Below, in pieces: positions 36,301 to 47,660 of a DNA stretch of 64,000 bases (the first letter of the stretch is position 1; each line of letters starts with the position of its first letter). The notes below the pieces were generated by a model. It worked only from the letters and a program-made list of their open reading frames with translations, did not search any database and was not told where the DNA came from. The translations under genes and the position numbers were made by a program. Source of the stretch: Morella rubra. Lineage: Eukaryota > Streptophyta > Magnoliopsida > Fagales > Myricaceae. The stretch covers positions 8,440,175-8,504,174 of the forward strand of contig CM025852.1 in the NCBI GenBank assembly GCA_003952965.2. Direction: 5' to 3'.

Positions 36301-36675
36301 TAAATATTCTCAATAACTTTCCAAGATTTAAAGAGTATAGATCAGAACAGAAATAGGGTCTGGCACAATTATAAGCTAACCTTCTAGCCTGGTGACTTCC
36401 ATTGACATTAGCAGAAGCATTTCCCTCAGTGCTGCCTACAGCTTTTCCTCCCTCAATTGAAGAATCTTGACCTTTTTGGCTGTGCATTATCTTGCAAAGG
36501 AAGTGATTCAAAACACTATAACATTGCTATAACGCAATTCAGGTTGAACCCAGCAGCATGACAATTGTTCGAATATAGCGTGGAGAAAGAGAGATGAAAC
36601 CTTGTACTTGGATATGGCGTCGTCGAATGCCTGGATGAGAGCGGAATCATCCCACAAGTCACCTTCCTTCCCCAT
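33342..36675 (-). CDS. SMN: Survival motor neuron (SMN)-like protein
   Basis: Five exons on the minus strand: 36675-36601, 36490-36381, 34958-34309, 33594-33474, 33384-33342. They total 999 nt (332 aa), with GT-AG borders, consistent phases and no stops. Residues 1-25 give MGKEGD then LWDDSALIQAFDDAISKYK, the Gemin2-binding motif of SMN (human WDDTALIKAYDKA). The middle has DYNNLVNLYYDLEEKKQKI, a Cys-rich segment (about residues 155-180) and a helical MEAAEKAMSSL stretch. The C-terminus has LNAWYSAGFYTGKYL, matching the SMN YG-box that drives self-association, and ends AKKRHS. No Tudor domain is obvious. SMN works in snRNP assembly; this role is inferred from family. Intron 2 is 1.4 kb. The start is the first ATG fitting the conserved N-terminus. 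The promoter and exon 1 were copied downstream in a tandem duplication. Confidence 0.92.
35450..35560. mobile_element. Single MULE-like terminus in SMN intron 2
   Basis: The string gggtaaattacacctaacca looks like a typical end of a small MULE-derived element, but no inverted partner was found in the intron. Low-confidence fragment. Confidence 0.3.
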
Positions 36676-37200
36676 CTTTGTTGTTCTCTGTGTGGGTTTC
36701 CCGGAGGAGCTGTTTCTCTCTATTCTCTCCCCACAACAAAACACCTTTCCCTCTTCTTTTTCTCGCTGAAATTCGGCGCTCCAGTCTTGAGACTGTTTGA
36801 GCCGATTTTCAGATGGATGAGGGACAGCGTGTACAAAACTTAATCTAAAGGCTCACAGAATGCCACCTAATTAAATGATCATCAAACCGTGTTGAAAACT
36901 TAAAAAATAATTTTCACTTTTGCAGCCAAACATCAATGTCAAAATTTTTACACGAACTTCAATATTTTTTTCACACGATCACTTTTCTATAAAAGTCTTA
37001 TCAAAATTAATCTATAATTGAAAACTTTTAAAACACGATTTGGTTATCCCCTCGTTAGAGTAATTTAGTTTTCAATATTTGGTTGCTCCTTCAAAACATA
37101 TTTCCCGAAAAATACTTTTCAATATTTGATATACTATTTTTCTAATCTCATATGATTAGTAAATTTAGATTCTTAATATCAGTTTGAGATAAATTAAAAA

Positions 37201-39522
37201 GAGAAATTCAATATTTAGTCACTAGTTTTTATACGTTTTACGAATTAGTCACTAAGATTCATTTTTTCAGTTTTCAACCATTGAGTTATGACCCTTATAA
37301 TTAATTGGTCCATCCATCATAGAATCATTATTTGACTAAGGAGAGCTCGCAAAACATCAGTAACCTTTGCCATCTCACCTTTGTTTTCCACGTCAGCATC
37401 CAATATGTACCCTTGAAGCCCAAAACGACACACATCATTTCTCAATTAGAGAAAGCGCACCGTTTTGTTAACATTTAACAAAAATCTATAGAATGTTGAG
37501 AATCATTCCTCTCGCACCCCAACCACCCCCAAATCAGACACCTGAGTGCCCTACTCTTTGACCCATGCAAGTCTGCCCTAATATTCACACTTTCAGATTG
37601 TTAGACCTTCGACCCATTGCTAGAAATATTTAAGGCATTGTGGATATGTAGTTTTTTGTAATTGTGGTGACTGTGTATGTATTGACCATATGGGTACAAT
37701 GTTTGTTATTAAGAAGGTAGTGCAATTTTATGTGGTTATGTAATATGCAAACAGGTTATGTAAACAGATGACTTATAAAAGGTTGGCAATGTTTATGAGC
37801 ACAAATTATGTAAACAAGTAATGCCACTTTATGAGGCAATGTTTAAGCAATTGCACAGAAATCGGTTGAATCTATTGAATGTAAACAGGTGTTGAATTTG
37901 ATACCACTTTATGTGCCAAACTATTAAATGTTTTTGAATCTTGGAGATTGTAAACAAGTGATGACACTTTATGTGCCAATCTATGTGTCACAACACAACA
38001 TATGTCACATTGTTTTCCAACACAACACATACAGCAATTTCCAACACGATACAATACAAATCTCATTGTCATTACATAACATATTCATAACATAGTTATT
38101 ACCCTGCCATTTACAATGTACACTCAAAACATGACGGAAATATTGTTGTCTTACAATCGAAGACCGTACAAAACACTTATCCTAACTTAATACATTTACA
38201 TAACATAATAACTACATCATAGTGCTCCTCAACAAGAAGGCACCCATAATAGTAACGGCAACCAATGACACTTCCAGCATACATTTCAATCTTCTTACAA
38301 TGCGCTTTAGCGCTTCCACCTCTTTCTGCAAGTCTTTCATTTTCTTCGTCAATAACGGTCCCACCTCTATCCCACGAGGGCAAGTGCAAAGATCAAACAA
38401 CCAAAAATAACCGCAGTGCCTAGTCTTTTGCAAATAGGTAGACCCAAAGTTCATACACTAATCATATATTTCTCAACTTTATACAAAGGAAAATAACCAA
38501 GCATAAGCTTTATATAACTTACTGATTTTTCATCATACTTTGCACACCCAAAAAAATGCCTCCTCAGATTCATATCCGTCTAGGAAATTTTCAACGGTGC
38601 TTTCACAACTGCAGTGCTTCATCTCATATGCTTGACTAATTTTGAGTGAGGATGACAATGAAGAAACCGTGCTGAGTATAATAGAAAGCTAGAGATTTTA
38701 AACAAATCGATCCTATTTGAAAACAGTTTAATATGGGTGGTATATTCAAACATTTCCCAATGAACAAATATAGGCAGGGAGACATAAACATTAATGAGAA
38801 GATAAATCATATTTTACAAGACCCGACCATTGACACTTAACCAAAGACTCAGAAACATAGACTTGGTTTTCTATCTTTAACATCAATTACGAAGCCAACC
38901 CCTATTAGAACAGTAACCCAGAATGAAACATAAATGAAAGCGAATTCCCACAACTATTACTAGCATCAAATTCCAAAACATTTCAAAAGGATTTGTTTGT
39001 AAAATACACGTTTGTTGATTCTTTTAAGAACAATTGAAACAGGTGCATTCTCTTCTAATGACTGACCTTTTCTTTGACATTGATGTGTGCTTTCTCTATG
39101 GTGTTGTAAAAACACTGGTGGTGCCTGCTGGTGTAGCCATGTTTGTTCTTTTCAATTTCGTAATTAGGATTCACGAAAACGGTGAAAATGGGGCAAATAA
39201 AGGGGGCTAAATGAATGGGTGGGTGTGGGATCGAAAGACTTGGAGATTTTGATCCCGTTACCAAAACAGTGCGCTCCAGTTAGTTAAGGGAGGATTTGAA
39301 AATATTGTGCGCTGTTTTGGGCTTCAAGAGTACATACTGGATGTTGATGTGGAAAACGAAGGTGAGATGGCGAAAGCTGCTGACATGTTGCAAGCTCATG
39401 TTATTGAAAGTAACAGTTATGTGACGGAAGGACCAAATCAGTTATTAAAAACTAAAAAGTTGAATACTAGTGACTAATTAATAAAAAACGGTAAAACCTA
39501 GTGAAAAAATATCGAATTTCCC
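37201..39522. mobile_element. Non-autonomous long-TIR MULE, copy A
   Basis: 2322 bp with inverted repeats of about 270 bp (37201-37475 and 39250-39522), both carrying ttagtcacta and cttgaagcccaaaac. It is flanked by a perfect 9-bp target duplication aattaaaaa (37192-37200 and 39523-39531). No transposase is present. The interior carries a two-exon GRF zinc-finger gene on the minus strand. Its TIRs share the general tagtcacta motif with the MULE at 740-2468, suggesting related families. Confidence 0.93.
38212..38622 (-). pseudogene. GRF zinc-finger/coiled-coil/TM gene in MULE A
   Basis: Exon 1 (38622-38523) contains the first half of a GRF finger, HCSCESTV and, one base out of frame, TDMNLRRHFFGCAKYDEKS, ending at a GTAAGT donor. 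Exon 2 (38424-38212, 71 codons, same phase) gives TRHCGYFWLFDLCTCPRGIE, a coiled-coil LLTKKMKDLQKEVEALKRIV and a hydrophobic helix VSLVAVTIMGAFLL near the C-terminus. All expected Cys positions are present. A single-base shift in exon 1 is the only break I see. This is the same domain order as the gene at 19421-20034, here carried as MULE cargo. Function unknown. Confidence 0.75.
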
Positions 39523-39531
39523 AATTAAAAA

Positions 39532-40444
39532 TAACGTATGTAATAATTGAATAATATATTTGTAATAAAATAATAATAAAATATTTTAAAAAAATTAAAT
39601 TAGTTTTCAAAAAATATATTTTTTCAAAGAGTTAAATTATTTTTTAAGAGATAAAGTACATTAAATAGTAAGTTTTTTGGATTAATTTGTTTTAAAAGAG
39701 AAAAGTATTCAATTCATTTAGAGAAGCCTTCAACGGAGAGAGAAAGTTAAATTTCAGTGACGGGTCATTTAAATCTAGAGTTGGACGATTTTTGAAACAA
39801 GATTACAATTTTTTTTAATGGAAAGCTACTTTACAATTAATGAACCTTTTTTTATATTCTCTTAACCTTGTTTTTGCTTTCATCTCTCTTTCATAACATT
39901 TAAAACTAATTAAAGCTATAAAAATGTTTTGGAAAGAAAATAAAAAGACATGAAGTGGTCTAAATCACATGGCCAATAAAAAATGCAACTTTATAATATA
40001 AAATAGTTCGCTTTTCTCCGCATATTATATTGTCAATGTCTTTTGTGTTCAAACTATAAATTTCATCGTATTTTTCTTTAGAATTATCAAAATTCATCAA
40101 TTTCTACCTTTTAGTCTAATGGAGAAATGAGAAAAAAAAAATTAGTCACGTTGCACAATCTTGATGGACGAACTTCCTGATTAGAGGTGGTGCATTAATG
40201 AATTTTGAGAGTTTGGGAGCCCAATATAAAGAAATTGATAGTTTGAATTGCAAAATGGCATGATCCCATAATTTAGTGGCACAAAATAAAATTTTCCTAG
40301 CTTAAAACTTTAGGAAAAAAGCATCATAAAGAACAAAAACTTGTAATATATACTAACTAGCTTGTAATATCCAATTTACGTCGTGGGATACAATATCATT
40401 TGTCAAAATAAATCATTTTTTAATGGCTTGCAGCTCCTTGTTAT
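39532..40444. other. AT-rich spacer between MULE and hAT-like element
   Basis: No coding sequence is recognised. It is repeated almost unchanged at 43563-44468. Confidence 0.6.
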
Positions 40445-40452
40445 GGCTTGAA

Positions 40453-40815
40453 TTTAGGGTTGTATTCGAGCCGAGTATTGGCTGTTCAAACTCGGTTCGT
40501 TAGACATATATGCGAGTTTGAGAGATTGAGCTTCTGCAAGGGTGTTCAACTCGGCTCATTTAAAATTTTTCATGTTCGAACGAGCTGCTTGATTAAAAAT
40601 ATATACAGATTCGAGTTCGAGCTTATTGACCGAGCTAAACTCGACCCAACCAAGAAAATAACTTAGAAAACACAATATACAAACAAAACTCAAATCAAGC
40701 CTCGACATATGGTGTCATAGTACATTATACACAACATATCATAAACACTTGACATTTGTCTTTATTTTAGAAAATATTTAGATTCATATATAACTTATGT
40801 TAATTGGCAAAAAGA
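40453..40815. mobile_element. hAT-like element, truncated copy A
   Basis: The left part of the element seen in full at 44477-45271, with the same preceding ggcttgaa. It stops at the duplication junction and has lost several gagctcgag-type segments compared with copy B. Confidence 0.75.
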
Positions 40816-40882
40816 TTTTATCTAACAAATATAGATTACACAAATAATGGAAAGCTACGTACAATTAATACCTTTGCTTATA

Positions 40883-40932
40883 TCGAATGCCTTGAGAGCG
40901 GAATCATCCCACAAGTCACCTTCCTTCCCCAT
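40883..40932 (-). pseudogene. SMN-like exon 1 fragment (duplicated)
   Basis: The first 50 nt of SMN coding sequence (MGKEGDLWDDSAL) are repeated here with the upstream leader and promoter (40933-41090). The reading then departs from SMN after a short internal deletion and enters junction sequence. No other SMN exon follows, so this is a promoter plus stub. It could start a short non-coding or chimeric transcript. Confidence 0.85.
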
Positions 40933-41409
40933 CTTTGTTGTTCTCTGTGTGGGTTTCCCGGAGGAGCTGTTTCTCTCTATTTCTCACCTTTCCCTCTTCT
41001 TTTTCTCGCTGAAATTCGGCGCTCCAGTCTTGAGACTGTTTGAATTTTCAGATGGATGAGGGACAGCGTGTACAAAACTTAATCTAAAGGCTCACAGAAT
41101 GCTAATTAAATATCATCAAACCGTGTTGAAAACTTAAAAAATAATTTTCACTTTTGCAGCCAAACATCAATGTCAAAATTTTTACACGAACTTCAATATT
41201 TTTTTCACACGATCACTTTTCTATAAAAGTCTTATCAAAATTAATCTATAATTGAAAAACTTTTAAAACACGATTTGGTTATCCCCTCGTAGAGTAATAG
41301 TTTTCAAATTTGGTTGCTCCTTCAAAACATATCCCGGATATACTATTTTTCTAATCTCATATGATTAGTAAATTTAGATTCTTAATATCAGTTTGAGATA
41401 AATTAAAAA

Positions 41410-43553
41410 GAGAAATTCAATATTTAGTCACTAGTTTTTATACGTTTTACGAATTAGTCACTAAGCTTTTCAGTTTTCAACCATGACCCTTATAATTAAT
41501 TGGTCCATCCATCATAGAATCATTATTTGACTTCGCAAAACATCAGTAACCTTTGTGTTTTCCACGTCAGCACATGTACCCTTACATCATTTCTCAATTA
41601 CCGTTTTGTTAACATTTAACAAAAATCTATAGAATGTTGAGAATCATTCTCTCGCACCCCAACCACCCCCAAATCAGACACCTGAGTGCCCTACTCTTTG
41701 ACCCATGCAAGTCTGCCCTAATATTCACACTTTCAGATTGTTAGACCTCACATTGCTAGAAATATTTAAGGCATTGTGGATATAGTTTTTTGTAATTGTG
41801 GTGACTGTGTATGTATGACCATATGGGTACAATGTTTGTTATTAAGAAGGTAGTGCAATTTTATGTGGTTATTAATATCAAACAGGTTATGTAAACAGAT
41901 GCTTATAAAACAATGTTTATGAGCACAAATTATGTAAACAAGTAATGCCACTTTATGAGGCAATGTTTAAGCAATTGCACAGAAATCGGTTGAATCTATT
42001 GAATGTAAACAGGTGTTGAATTTGATACCACTTTATGTGCCAAACTATTAAATGTTTTTGAATCTTGGAGATTGTAAACAAGTGATGACATTATGTGCCA
42101 ATCTATGTGTCACAACACAACATATGTCACATTGTTTTAACACATACAGCAATTTCCAACACGATACAATACAAATCTCATTGAATAGTTATTACCCTCC
42201 ATTACAATGTACATCAAAACATGACGGAAATATTGTTGTCTTTCGAAGGTAAAAACACTTATCCTAACTTAATACATTTACATAACATAATAACTACATC
42301 ATAGTGCTCCTCAACAAGAAGCACCCATAATATAACGGACATGCATCATTTCAATCCTTACAATCGCTTTAGCGCTTCCACCTCTTTCTGCAAGTCTTTC
42401 ATTTTCTTTCAATAACGGACGAGGGCAAGTGCAAAGATCAAACAACCAAAAATAACCGCAGTGCCTAGTCTTTTGCAAATAGGTGACCCAAAGTTCATAC
42501 ACTAATCATATATTTCTAACTTTATACAAAGGAAAATAACCAAGCATAAGCTTTATATAACTTACTGATTTTTCATCATACTTTGCACACCCAAAAAAAT
42601 GCCTCCTCAGATTCATATCCGTCTAGGAAATTTTCAACGGTGCTTTCACAACTGCAGTGCTTCATCTCATATGCTTGACTAATTTTGAGTGAGGATGACA
42701 ATGAAGAAACCTGCTGAGTATAATAGAAATAGAGATTTTAAACAAATCGATCCTATTTGAAAACAGTTTAATATGGGTGGTATATTCAAACATTTCCCAA
42801 TGAACAAATATAGGCAGGGAGACATAAACATTAATGAGAAGATAAATCATATTTTACAAGACCCGACCATTGACACTTAACCAAAGACTCAGAAACATAG
42901 ACTTGGTTTTCTATCTTTAACATCAATTACGAAGCCAACCCCTATTAGAACAGTAACCCAGAATGAAACATAAATGAAAGCGAATTCCCACAACTATTAC
43001 TAGCATCAAATTCCAAAACATTTCAAAAGGATTTGTTTGTAAAATACACGTTTGTTGATTCTTTTAAGAACAATTGAAACAGGTGCATTCTCTTCTAATG
43101 ACTGACCTTTTCTTTGACATTGATGTGTGCTTTCTCTATGGTGTTGTAAAAACACTGGTGGTGCCTGCTGGTGTAGCCATGTTTGTTCTTTTCAATTTCG
43201 TAATTAGGATTCACGAAAACGGTGAAAATGGGGCAAATAAAGGGGGCTAAATGAATGGGTGGGTGTGGGATCGAAAGACTTGGAGATTTTGATCCCGTTA
43301 CCAAAACAGTGCGCTCCAGTTAGTTAAGGGAGGATTTGAAAATATTGTGCGCTGTTTTGGGCTTCAAGAGTACATACTGGATGTTGATGTGGAAAACGAA
43401 GGTGAGATGGCGAAAGCTGCTGACATGTTGCAAGCTCATGTTATTGAAAGTAACAGTTATGTGACGAAGGACCAAATCAGTTATTAAAAACTAAAAAGTT
43501 GAATACTAGTGACTAATTAATAAACGGTAAAACCTAGTGAAAAAATATCGCCC
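41410..43553. mobile_element. Non-autonomous long-TIR MULE, copy B
   Basis: The duplicate of the MULE at 37201-39522, flanked by the same aattaaaaa 9-mers (41401-41409 and 43554-43562). It is shorter by about 180 bp because of scattered small deletions, mostly in its left half. It arose by segmental duplication, not by a new insertion, since the flanks match as well. Confidence 0.92.
42311..42663 (-). pseudogene. GRF gene copy in MULE B, degraded
   Basis: Exon 1 region (about 42663-42565) is as in copy A. Exon 2 keeps HCGYFWLFDLCTCPR but then loses segments of the coiled coil and membrane helix through several small deletions. Confidence 0.7.
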
Positions 43554-44476
43554 AATTAAAAATAACGTATGTAATAATTGAATAATATATTTTAATAAAA
43601 TAATATAAAATATTTTAAAAAATTAAATTAGTTTTCAAAAAATATATTTTTTCAAAGAGTTAAATTATTTTTTAAGAGATAAAGTACATTAAATAGTAAG
43701 TTTTTTGGATTAATTTGTTTTAAAAGAGAAAAGTATTCAATTCATTTAGAGAAGCCTTCAACGGAGAGAGAAAGTTAAATTTCAGTGACGGGTCATTTAA
43801 ATCTAGAGTTGGACGATTTTTGAAACAAGATTACAATTTTTTTTAATGGAAAGCTACTTTACAATTAATGAACCTTTTTTTATATTCTCTTAACCTTGTT
43901 TTTGCTTTCATCTCTCTTTCATAACATTTAAAACTAATTAAAGCTATAAAAATGTTTTGGAAAGAAAATAAAAAGACATGAAGTGGTCTAAATCACATGG
44001 CCAATAAAAAATGCAACTTTATAATATAAAATAGTTCGCTTTTCTCCGCATATTATATTGTCAATGTCTTTTGTGTTCAAACTATAAATTTCATCGTATT
44101 TTTCTTTAGAATTATCAAAATTCATCAATTTCTACCTTTTAGTCTAATGGAGAAATGAGAAAAAAAAAATTAGTCACGTTGCACAATCTTGATGACGAAC
44201 TTCCTGATTAGAGGTGGTGCATTAATGAATTTTGAGAGTTGGAGCCCAATATAAAGAAATTGATAGTTTGAATTGCAAAATGGCATGATCCCATAATTTA
44301 GTGCACAAAATAAAATTTTCCTAGCTTAAAACTTTAGGAAAAAAGCATCATAAAGAACAAAAACTTGTAATATATACTAACTAGCTTGTAATATCCAATT
44401 TACGTCGTGGGATACAATATCATTTGTCAAAATAAATCATTTTTTAATGGCTTGCAGCTCCTTGTTATGGCTTGAA

Positions 44477-45271
44477 TTTAGGGTTGTATTCGAGCCGAGT
44501 CAAGCTGAGTGTTGCCTGTTCAAACTCGGTTCGTTAGACATATATGCGAGTTCGAGCTCGAGCTCGAGCTGAACTTGAATCTAGCTTCTGCAAGGGTGTT
44601 CGAACTCGGCTCGTTTAAAATTTTTCATGTTCGAATGAGCTCGAGCTTGATTAAAAATATATACATGATTCGAGTTCGAGCTTATTCGAGCCGAGCTCAA
44701 ACTCGACTAACCAAGAAAATATGAGCTTAGAAAACACAGATATACAAACAAAACTCAAATCAAGCCTCGACATATGGTGTCATAGTACATTATACACAAC
44801 ATATCATAAACACTTGACATTTGTGCAAACTTTATTTTAGAAAATATTTAGATTCATATATAACCCATGTTAATTGGTAAAAATGACCTACAACATATAT
44901 TTAATATATATAGAGGGCATAACAAATCCTTGTGGATAATACTCATCCATTCATATATCAATATAATCAAATGCATATTTTACTAATATGTGACTATTAA
45001 ATATAAACCAACAAATAAATAAGAGACTTATAATACATAAAAATGTACCGAGCTTTTAAATGAGCTTAAATGAGCTGAGTCGAGCTTATATGAGTTTTGT
45101 TCGCGAGCTTAAATTGAGCCGAGCCGAGTTTAACCGAGTTTGACTCATTTTTATTCGAGCTAGAAATGGTGTTCAAACTCGACTTGTTTATTAAACAAAC
45201 CAAACTCGAGTCGAGCTTATACAAGCCGAGTTCGAGTTGTTCATGAACAGCTCGGTTCATTTACAGCCCTA
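44477..45271. mobile_element. hAT-like non-autonomous element
   Basis: 795 bp with inverted ends agggttgtattcgagccgag and cggttcatttacagcccta. Both ends are rich in gagctcgag and gagccgag strings. The flanking 8-mers are ggcttgaa (44469-44476) and ggcttgat (45272-45279), one mismatch, which fits a hAT-type 8-bp duplication. There is no coding region. The family call rests on the target length only. Confidence 0.65.
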
Positions 45272-45813
45272 GGCTTGATGAATAGATTTAGTGCCCTCCG
45301 TATTCATTCATAATTCTTAAAGGTGTAATATATTTTATATTCAGCTTTATTCAATATATTAACGCAAATCATGTGAGGATTGAGTCGATATTGTAATCAC
45401 TACCATTAATCAAAGGACACATTATAAATTCACCTATAGTGCCCGCGGAAAGTTAAAATACTAAAACTTAAATAAGTGAGGTAATTTCTTTTTCATAGAT
45501 TGGTTCTCACGCCACATCCTATTAATTAATAAAAAAATACAATGAATTATGAAACTTGTCTTTATATACCTCTAGGGTGACATCTTTTGTATATCGATCA
45601 TTGTACGTTTCTTAATAATAAAAAAATTAAATCAGAATTCAAATGAGAATATTTTGTAATTTTTATAAAGATTTAAGATACTATAAATCATGGAATTAGT
45701 TTAAAATTAGATTTCCAAGCCAGAATGAAAATTTTTCAGAGAGGGAGGGTTGGGTTGGTATATCATGGATATATAGAATTAAAGGTTATATATAATGAAA
45801 AGGATATGCTGTT

Positions 45814-45968
45814 ATGATGATGATGATCGTCCTTATCCAAGTTGTAGTACAATCTCATGATAATGAGATATTCCCTACAAAGTCAGAAGAAACACCAATG
45901 TAAAAAGAGTGTTGCGAGAAGTGTGAAGAGGCGTTAAATGGGTGTAACTTTGAGGAAGATCCCATTGT
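45814..45968 (+). pseudogene. Possible small Cys-rich peptide exon, interrupted
   Basis: From 45814 the frame reads MMMMIVLIQVVVQSHDNEI, a hydrophobic start like a signal peptide, then a TAA at 45901, and continues in the same frame as KECCEKCEEALNGCNFEED with four Cys. It stops where a tgttaggg string, a possible LTR edge, begins at about 45967. I do not recognise the family. A chance open frame remains possible. Confidence 0.3.
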
Positions 45969-47220
45969 TAGGGACCCCGATCTAGGCCACCTTAACAACA
46001 CCAACTCCCGCCAATGATTCGAACACGATCACCCAATTGATCCTCCTAAACCGTTCTTGGCAACATGCGAGCTGAAATGTAGGATCTAACACAAGAAGTG
46101 GAGAACACTCGAGATATTATTATAAAGAACGAAGAACGTGGTTAAGGGTTAATTAGCCCAAGAACCACAAGAACACAAGAACAATCTCGATCAAGGTTTA
46201 TTAGCCCAAGAACGAGTACTCAAATTAGGTTATTAGCCTAGAATAAATCCCAAATGACAAGGTTATTAGCCCTGACACCGACTTAGCATATACGTGCCTA
46301 TGCTTGGCCAAAACACTCCCCAAAAGCACTCAGGCTCTCCAAGACTCTACTATTCTGAATGATTCACTCTAATGCACCTAAAGGTGTTTATATAGACATC
46401 CTTAGGTGCTTACAAACCCTAATTGACTCAAATCAAATCACAATCAAATCAAATCTAAATCAAATAACTGATCTTTAGGAATCAATCCCTTCAATCAAGG
46501 AAATTTGGTATTACATTCCTAAATCACAATAAACTCAAAGGAAAGGAATCTTTTAGAGTTTAGGAAAGGATCCCTAAATCCATAAGATATGATTTATTCA
46601 ACTCAGTATAAAAGGAAACTAATCTCCTACGATACCTCCATCAATGTCTGGATCTCACCGTTGTCCACCGCCGTCCACACCGCGCTTGCACTTCCATGGG
46701 TGGTGGTGCTTCTTCAACTTCCAAAACCTTCCTCTTCCATTCCCCACCTAGCACTGGTAGGGGTGGTGGTGCTCCGCCATTGGTGGTGGCTAGTGGTGGC
46801 CATCCTGTGTCATGGCACTCTTTGTCTGTTGGCCTGCTCCTTGCTTGGCTTGGCTGGTGGCCAAGGACTTGCTGCGACATTATGTCGTGGCAAGGCCATG
46901 CGCTAACCTTGAGCTTGTCATGGCATGTCTGTGGCAGGCTGGCTGGCATGCCAGGCATGGGCTTTGCTAGGGCGCCAAGCTTGTGCGCGCGCGCGTTGAT
47001 GCCATGGCATGGTTGTGGTGCTCTCGATGCGCGTGCTGTGGGCGTGTCAAGGGTGCCCATGGGTGCCACTAGTGCCTCATCTCGACACCTATCCTCTTAC
47101 GCATGGCTGTCATGGCCCATGTCATCACTGGGGATCCTTTCATCCATACACAAGATGTGGTTGGAGAATTGTATCAAAGACTGTCTTCGTATCCGACGAG
47201 CACCCTAAGCAGTCAATAAT
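45967..47220. other. Unassigned repeat, LTR-like left part
   Basis: Starts tgttagggaccccgatc and contains repeated ttagcccaagaac strings (46150-46250) and, on the minus strand, a CTATATAAACACC promoter-like motif near 46390. The right part (46640-47200) is GC-rich, with many catggc and gtcatgg strings. It resembles an LTR-element remnant, but paired ends were not found. Open frames here are low-complexity and not credible genes. Confidence 0.35.
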
Positions 47221-47274
47221 GGAGTATAAATCTCTCTGATCTCTATCTTATTCGCGTGATCTTATTATAACTTT

Positions 47275-47651
47275 GGAGAAAGTATATACACTTTGCACTC
47301 GTTAAGTATCTAGGGGTATTGACACTTTGCACCCCATCTTTTAATTTCGTGACATTGATACACTCATGTTTTGATTTTTGAAGATTTGCACCATTTCGTA
47401 AATTTGTTAAAACTAATGAAAAATAGATGAAAGACATTTTTGCCCTCAATTAGCCAACAAAGCATAAAACGTCTTTTTCAAGGCAAAAACGTATTTTTCT
47501 CTATTTTCCGTTAGTTGTAAGGGTCAAATTAACGAGAGAGTGCAATCGCCGAAAACTGAAACTTGAAAGACTCAGTGTCACAAAATTAACATATGATGTG
47601 AAAAGTGTCAGTATCCCTATTTATACTTGAAGGTGCAAATTATATTTTTCC
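47275..47651. mobile_element. MULE-derived MITE, 377 bp
   Basis: Near-full-length inverted repeat: the left ggagaaagtatatac...aggggtattgacac is mirrored by the right end. It is flanked by a perfect 9-bp target duplication tataacttt (47266-47274 and 47652-47660). No coding capacity. An RNA copy would fold into a long hairpin. Confidence 0.88.
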
Positions 47652-47660
47652 TATAACTTT

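Larger units (their letters stand above)
36623..40815. repeat. Tandem segmental duplication, unit A (~4.2 kb)
   Basis: This block runs from within SMN exon 1, through the SMN promoter, a whole MULE and AT-rich spacer, into the first part of a hAT-like element. It is repeated as unit B at 40883-44885. About 67 bp of junction sequence separates the units, part of which (aatggaaagctac) resembles 39818-39835. The unit A left edge continues into the intact SMN gene. Confidence 0.93.
40883..44885. repeat. Tandem segmental duplication, unit B (~4.0 kb)
   Basis: The second copy of unit A. 42480-44460 is almost identical to unit A. 40883-42450 has many short deletions but few substitutions. Its right edge continues into the intact hAT-like element. 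Confidence 0.93.

Noticed and set aside
46641-47208. Long overlapping open frames on both strands in a GC-rich block
   Set aside because: Low-complexity catggc/gtggtgg composition opens frames by chance; no domain and no consistent splice structure.
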